Shown here piece by piece: positions 61,145-64,000 of a DNA stretch of 64,000 nucleotides. Both the position numbers and the translations under genes were made by a program. The stretch comes from an uncultured Oscillospiraceae bacterium. Its GTDB lineage: Bacteria > Bacillota > Clostridia > Oscillospirales > Oscillospiraceae. Every line of letters starts with the position of its first letter. Positions within the stretch are counted from its first letter, which is position 1. The stretch is from positions 186,001-250,000 of the forward strand of contig CAKTEQ010000001.1 of the NCBI GenBank assembly GCA_934552825.1, given 5' to 3'. A model generated the notes under the pieces. That model was not told the DNA's origin, searched no databases, and was given only the letters and a program-made list of their open reading frames with translations.

Positions 61145-62271
61145 AAATATATAATCAAATAGTGTGCGGCGGCACCGACTTCGATCTCCCCGCTATCATC
61201 ATAGACGGCGACGTGGATGTGTACTGCTCAAACATCGAGCTGCTCGCCAACGAGAGCGACGCTCCCTCCCTTGTTATTCTCGGGGGCAGTCTCCGCACCG
61301 ACTCTCTTACCACCGAAAGCGGTATATTCGTCGGCGGCGGCATACTTGCCTGCCACTATCTCCGGGGCGGCGGACGCTGCATCTTCCTGGACGGGCTCGC
61401 CATTATTGACAGTGTGGAGGAAGGCCCTCCCATGGAGGTCATCCTCTCAGGAGGGAGCTGTTACTCGGCCGACGCCATGCCGGACGGCTCGAAAATACTG
61501 GCAGGCCCCGGCACGTTTTGGGCAAGCCGCATCGATGGTCTGGACATCACCGACTACGGCGGCACCGTTGCAGACTGCGAAACACCCGCCAGCCCATACT
61601 TCTCCATGGCATACAGCGGCAACTGGGCACCCTCCGGGGAGGGCACCGGAATGACCTATGACTCCCTGCACCTCACGGAACTGGACGGGCGCTATTTCTT
61701 CGGCAGGCTAAATCTTGAAAACGCCGCGGCGGACTCCCTTGACGCATGGGGCACCATGGAGCTGAATCTGCTGGGCGACTCCTCGGCAGAGCATCTGGGT
61801 GCCACGGGCATCCTCCTTACCGGCGATGGCACGATAAGCTGCGGCGGCATAAACATCTGGGGTTACGGTGGCTGCCACGCCCCAGTTCTCGCCCTAAGGG
61901 ACAGCGTCTCAGTGTCCGTCCACGGCAGCGGAGATGCTTCTGAGGAAGTGCTCACCATCGGTTCAAACGCCGAAGAGCGCGCCCTCCTGCTCGCTGACGG
62001 CGGCGTGCTCCATATTGACGGCAGCGTCTGGCTCCAGAACGCCGACCTTAAAATCACCGGCGGCTAAATCCGCATAACGGGCAGCCTCTCTATGGAGAGA
62101 GGTTCCGTTGAGATAAGCGGCGGCACCGTCACCCTGGCCAGGGGACTTTGGCTGGGTGAGGGGGATATACTCATCACCGGCGGCACCGTCATCGTTCCAG
62201 GCGGCGAAAGCTCTCTTGCCGCCGAGAACGGGCAGCTCATAGTCTCCGGCGGAACTGTGACAGGGCCTTAA
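61141..62271 (+). pseudogene. Disrupted beta-helix-type gene
   Basis: A repeat-rich frame encoding short GG-containing strands typical of a beta-helix or carbohydrate-binding domain (DLPAIIIDGDVDVYCSNIEL, LVILGGSLRTDSL, LLLADGGVLHIDGSVWL). Two defects are visible. First, no credible start: the only early start codon is a GTG at 61162 with no RBS, and coding-like sequence begins mid-domain. Second, an in-frame TAA at 62065-62067 (after ADLKITGG) interrupts it, though the same frame continues as IRITGSLSMERGSVEISGG to a TAA at 62269-62271. A strong terminator follows that second stop. One base change (for example GAA to TAA) explains the internal stop. The remaining fragment may still be translated in part. 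Confidence 0.75.
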
Positions 62272-62280
62272 ATCAAGAAT

Positions 62281-62324
62281 AAAAAACGCAGCGTGAACCC
62301 TGAGAGATTCACGCTGCGTTTTTT
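62281..62324. terminator. Bidirectional terminator
   Basis: AAAAAACGCAGCGTGAA / TTCACGCTGCGTTTTTT hairpin between the broken beta-helix gene and the WYL gene. Confidence 0.9.
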
Positions 62325-63309
62325 ATCTGTAATTTTCCGCTATCCGCTCCGCCATGCCCCGGAACTCGTCCGCGACCCGCTGAGGGTAGAGTATGCGCAC
62401 GCCCTCCCCAAGGCCGAATACCCACGCCATGAACTGCGGGCTCACGTCCACCTCCAGCGTTGCCGTGAAGGCGTCGTCCCCATCCGGCACCAGCATGATA
62501 TCCTCTCCGAAGCGGTCGATCACAACTCCGGCAAGGTTCGAGGAAAATCTCAGACGCACCTGTTCCGTGCTGCCCCCAAACATACCGAACACCCGCTTTG
62601 CGTACCGGGCGAGATTCAGCTCCCGGAAACGCTCGATGCCCCTTCGCTCGCTCTCAAGGAGACGTATCCTCGCCATCTTGTCCACCCGGTAATGCTTCAG
62701 TATATCCGCCTGGGCGTCATAGGCGATGAGGTAATAGTTCTCGTCGTCCCAGGTGAGGGCAAAGGGACTGACAACATAGTCCTGCCCGTCCCTGCGCAGG
62801 ACCTTTTCCTTTTTCATGTTATATTCGTAGTATTTAAAGGCTATCTCCCGGTTCTCCGCGATAGCCGCGTGCAGCTCATCCACGTTATAGTATATGCTCT
62901 CGTTCATGGTCTTCACTCTGTCCCTGATAAAGAGCTGGCGGCGCAGCGTCCGCCGCTGGGCCTCGCTGCACTGAGTGCCCAGCTTTTCGATGAGCTCCAT
63001 GGATTTTTTATAAGTTATAAACTTCGAGGACTGCACCGCGTCCACAAGGAGCTTCAGCTCCGGCAGTTCAAAGCCCCGCCCTGTGAGTGCATAGCCGCTG
63101 AGCCCTCCCCGCCCGCTGGCGATATCAAATCCGAACTCCCGGAGAGCCTCAATATCCCCATATACGCTCTTGCGCTCGGCGTGGATGCCGTACTTCTCCA
63201 GCTCACTCAGAAGCTGAGGCATGGAAATGCTCGTCTCCCCGTCAGTCTTTTCCCACAGTATCTTCAGCACATAGAGTATCTTCAGCTTCTGGTTTTCGCT
63301 CCTCGCCAT
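62323..63309 (-). CDS. WYL-domain transcriptional regulator
   Basis: A 328-residue regulator. An N-terminal winged helix is at about 1-70 (MARSENQKLKILYVLKILWE, MPQLLSELEKYGIHAERKSV). The WYL domain is at about 150-235 (YVVSPFALTWDDENYYLIAY) and a C-terminal WCX-type extension at about 240-328. WYL proteins sense nucleotides or single-stranded DNA and often control stress or defence genes, but no target is obvious here. The ATG at 63309 has CGGAGGAGGAAG upstream and overlaps the DUF1576 gene by 68 bases. Confidence 0.9.
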   Translation of the reverse strand: MARSENQKLKILYVLKILWEKTDGETSISMPQLLSELEKYGIHAERKSVYGDIEALREFGFDIASGRGGLSGYALTGRGFELPELKLLVDAVQSSKFITYKKSMELIEKLGTQCSEAQRRTLRRQLFIRDRVKTMNESIYYNVDELHAAIAENREIAFKYYEYNMKKEKVLRRDGQDYVVSPFALTWDDENYYLIAYDAQADILKHYRVDKMARIRLLESERRGIERFRELNLARYAKRVFGMFGGSTEQVRLRFSSNLAGVVIDRFGEDIMLVPDGDDAFTATLEVDVSPQFMAWVFGLGEGVRILYPQRVADEFRGMAERIAENYR

Positions 63310-64000
63310 AGTCTTCCTCCTCCGGATAGAACATATCCGTATAATCGCCCTCGTCCAGCACCGCCTCACGGCGCTTCTCTATTCTGGACAGTATCGGGTA
63401 CATAACAATGGACACAAGTCCCGTGGAAAAACCGTTGTTGTAAAGATTAAGTCCACCCAGCGGGCTGCCCGCGAAAAGCACGACGCTGGAGTGCAGGAAC
63501 CCCGCCGCGAAGCCGGGCACAATGCCGAAGATATCTGTTATAGGCGCAAGTCCTGTGCAGAAAAGGCCGGCCAGAAGCATCACCGGATCGTCCATCTCCC
63601 ATTTGTTGAGAGCGCTGCCCAAAAGGACGCCCAGCATCACAGGCAGGATATTTCTCGGATTCATGCCGGCGACGGCAAAAGCCGCGACCACCATTATCCC
63701 GCCCACCGTGGGTCCGTTCACCGCGCCCCCGGACACGAGCACATACCCCAGTGCCAGCGCGCCGCAAAGGGATATATTAATGAGTACCGCCGGAGCGCCG
63801 AAGCGGGATATATAGTCGTTCGGCGCTCTGTCCCTGCACCGTATAAGCTCGCCGTAGCTCTTCACAGCTTTTCTGCCTCCGCTGAGCCCCGCCGCGAGCA
63901 GCACAAGAAACACCCCGCCCATGAAAAAGCTCATGACATTCGTATACCGGGTGCTCCAGAAATACGTACTCTCCGGCGCGGCGCCGAACGCCTTGAAAAG
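63242..64000 (-). CDS. DUF1576 membrane protein (partial)
   Basis: The frame enters from the right edge (so the N terminus is missing) and ends at 63242. At least 252 residues are visible, with about six helices. Family segments include INISLCGALALGYVLVSGG, GIMVVAAFAVAGMNPRNILP and HSSVVLFAGSPLGGLNLYNN. An acidic tail (DMFYPEEEDYGEE) follows. The family is of unknown function. Its last 68 bases overlap the WYL gene in another frame. Confidence 0.82.
   Translation of the reverse strand, partial: LFKAFGAAPESTYFWSTRYTNVMSFFMGGVFLVLLAAGLSGGRKAVKSYGELIRCRDRAPNDYISRFGAPAVLINISLCGALALGYVLVSGGAVNGPTVGGIMVVAAFAVAGMNPRNILPVMLGVLLGSALNKWEMDDPVMLLAGLFCTGLAPITDIFGIVPGFAAGFLHSSVVLFAGSPLGGLNLYNNGFSTGLVSIVMYPILSRIEKRREAVLDEGDYTDMFYPEEEDYGEERKPEAEDTLCAEDTVGKD

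Overview
The window reads as chromosomal DNA of an anaerobic, moderately GC-rich Clostridia member, most plausibly a gut Oscillospiraceae-type bacterium. That placement is inference from gene content: YerC/YecD-type TrpR protein, FHA-FtsW, Gx transporter, DUF5685/J-domain operon, glycyl radical enzyme, butyrate kinase and many amino-acid-use genes. No rRNA, tRNA, CRISPR array, insertion sequence or phage module was found. Genes sit in short operons closed by strong hairpin terminators, and many have near-consensus sigma-A promoters with 16-17 bp spacers.

Layout. 1-2.8 kb: TrkA tail, TrkH, a cytidylate-kinase-like protein and DUF523. 2.8-8.7 kb: an exported S-layer-homology protein, then a Bce-type peptide sensing and detoxification module (permease, ATPase, kinase, regulator). 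8.7-9.9 kb: a cobalamin riboswitch with an RBS-sequestering hairpin, controlling a DUF4430 protein and an ECF S component. 9.9-11.9 kb: ApbE, NusG-II and Gx transporter (extracytoplasmic flavinylation). 12-21 kb: small membrane proteins, an Lrp/aminotransferase/DUF6054 operon, BrkB, YerC, Lgt, LysA and aspartate kinase. 21-28.6 kb: FocA-type channel, asparaginase, a solute-binding lipoprotein divergent from a LysR regulator, then a glycyl radical enzyme (GRE) and its activase. 28.9-35.8 kb: glutamate dehydrogenase, a BKACE protein, TruA, TfoX-N, an AGCS symporter under a tandem glycine riboswitch, and a CDF transporter. 35.8-41 kb: a complete Liv ABC system. 41-49.4 kb: AsnS, HAD-IIA hydrolase, transglutaminase-like protein, EamA exporter, and a TIGR04255/FHA-FtsW/PBP2 operon. 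49.6-54.5 kb: a fused ABC exporter, then a zinc-ribbon/DUF5685/J-domain operon. 54.5-57.4 kb: a PadR-YjdF operon divergent from a GH2-family protein. 57.4-64 kb: butyrate kinase with an MFS transporter, an RCC1-repeat protein, a broken beta-helix gene, a WYL regulator and a DUF1576 membrane protein.

Together the metabolic genes suggest an amino-acid fermenter. Liv transport, glycine-controlled symport, asparaginase, aminotransferase, glutamate dehydrogenase, BKACE and butyrate kinase all fit, with a formate/nitrite channel alongside.

The strongest anomalies are two intact genes whose catalytic residues are missing. The GRE has Thr where the radical-bearing Gly should be (Thr775), yet is followed directly by a normal activase gene. 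The GH2 protein has lost both catalytic Glu residues (Arg419 and Ala480) and shares its upstream region with a PadR-YjdF operon carrying a perfect 21-bp operator-like palindrome. Other points of interest are the TIGR04255/FtsW/PBP operon, the cobalamin riboswitch architecture, and the beta-helix gene split by one in-frame stop.
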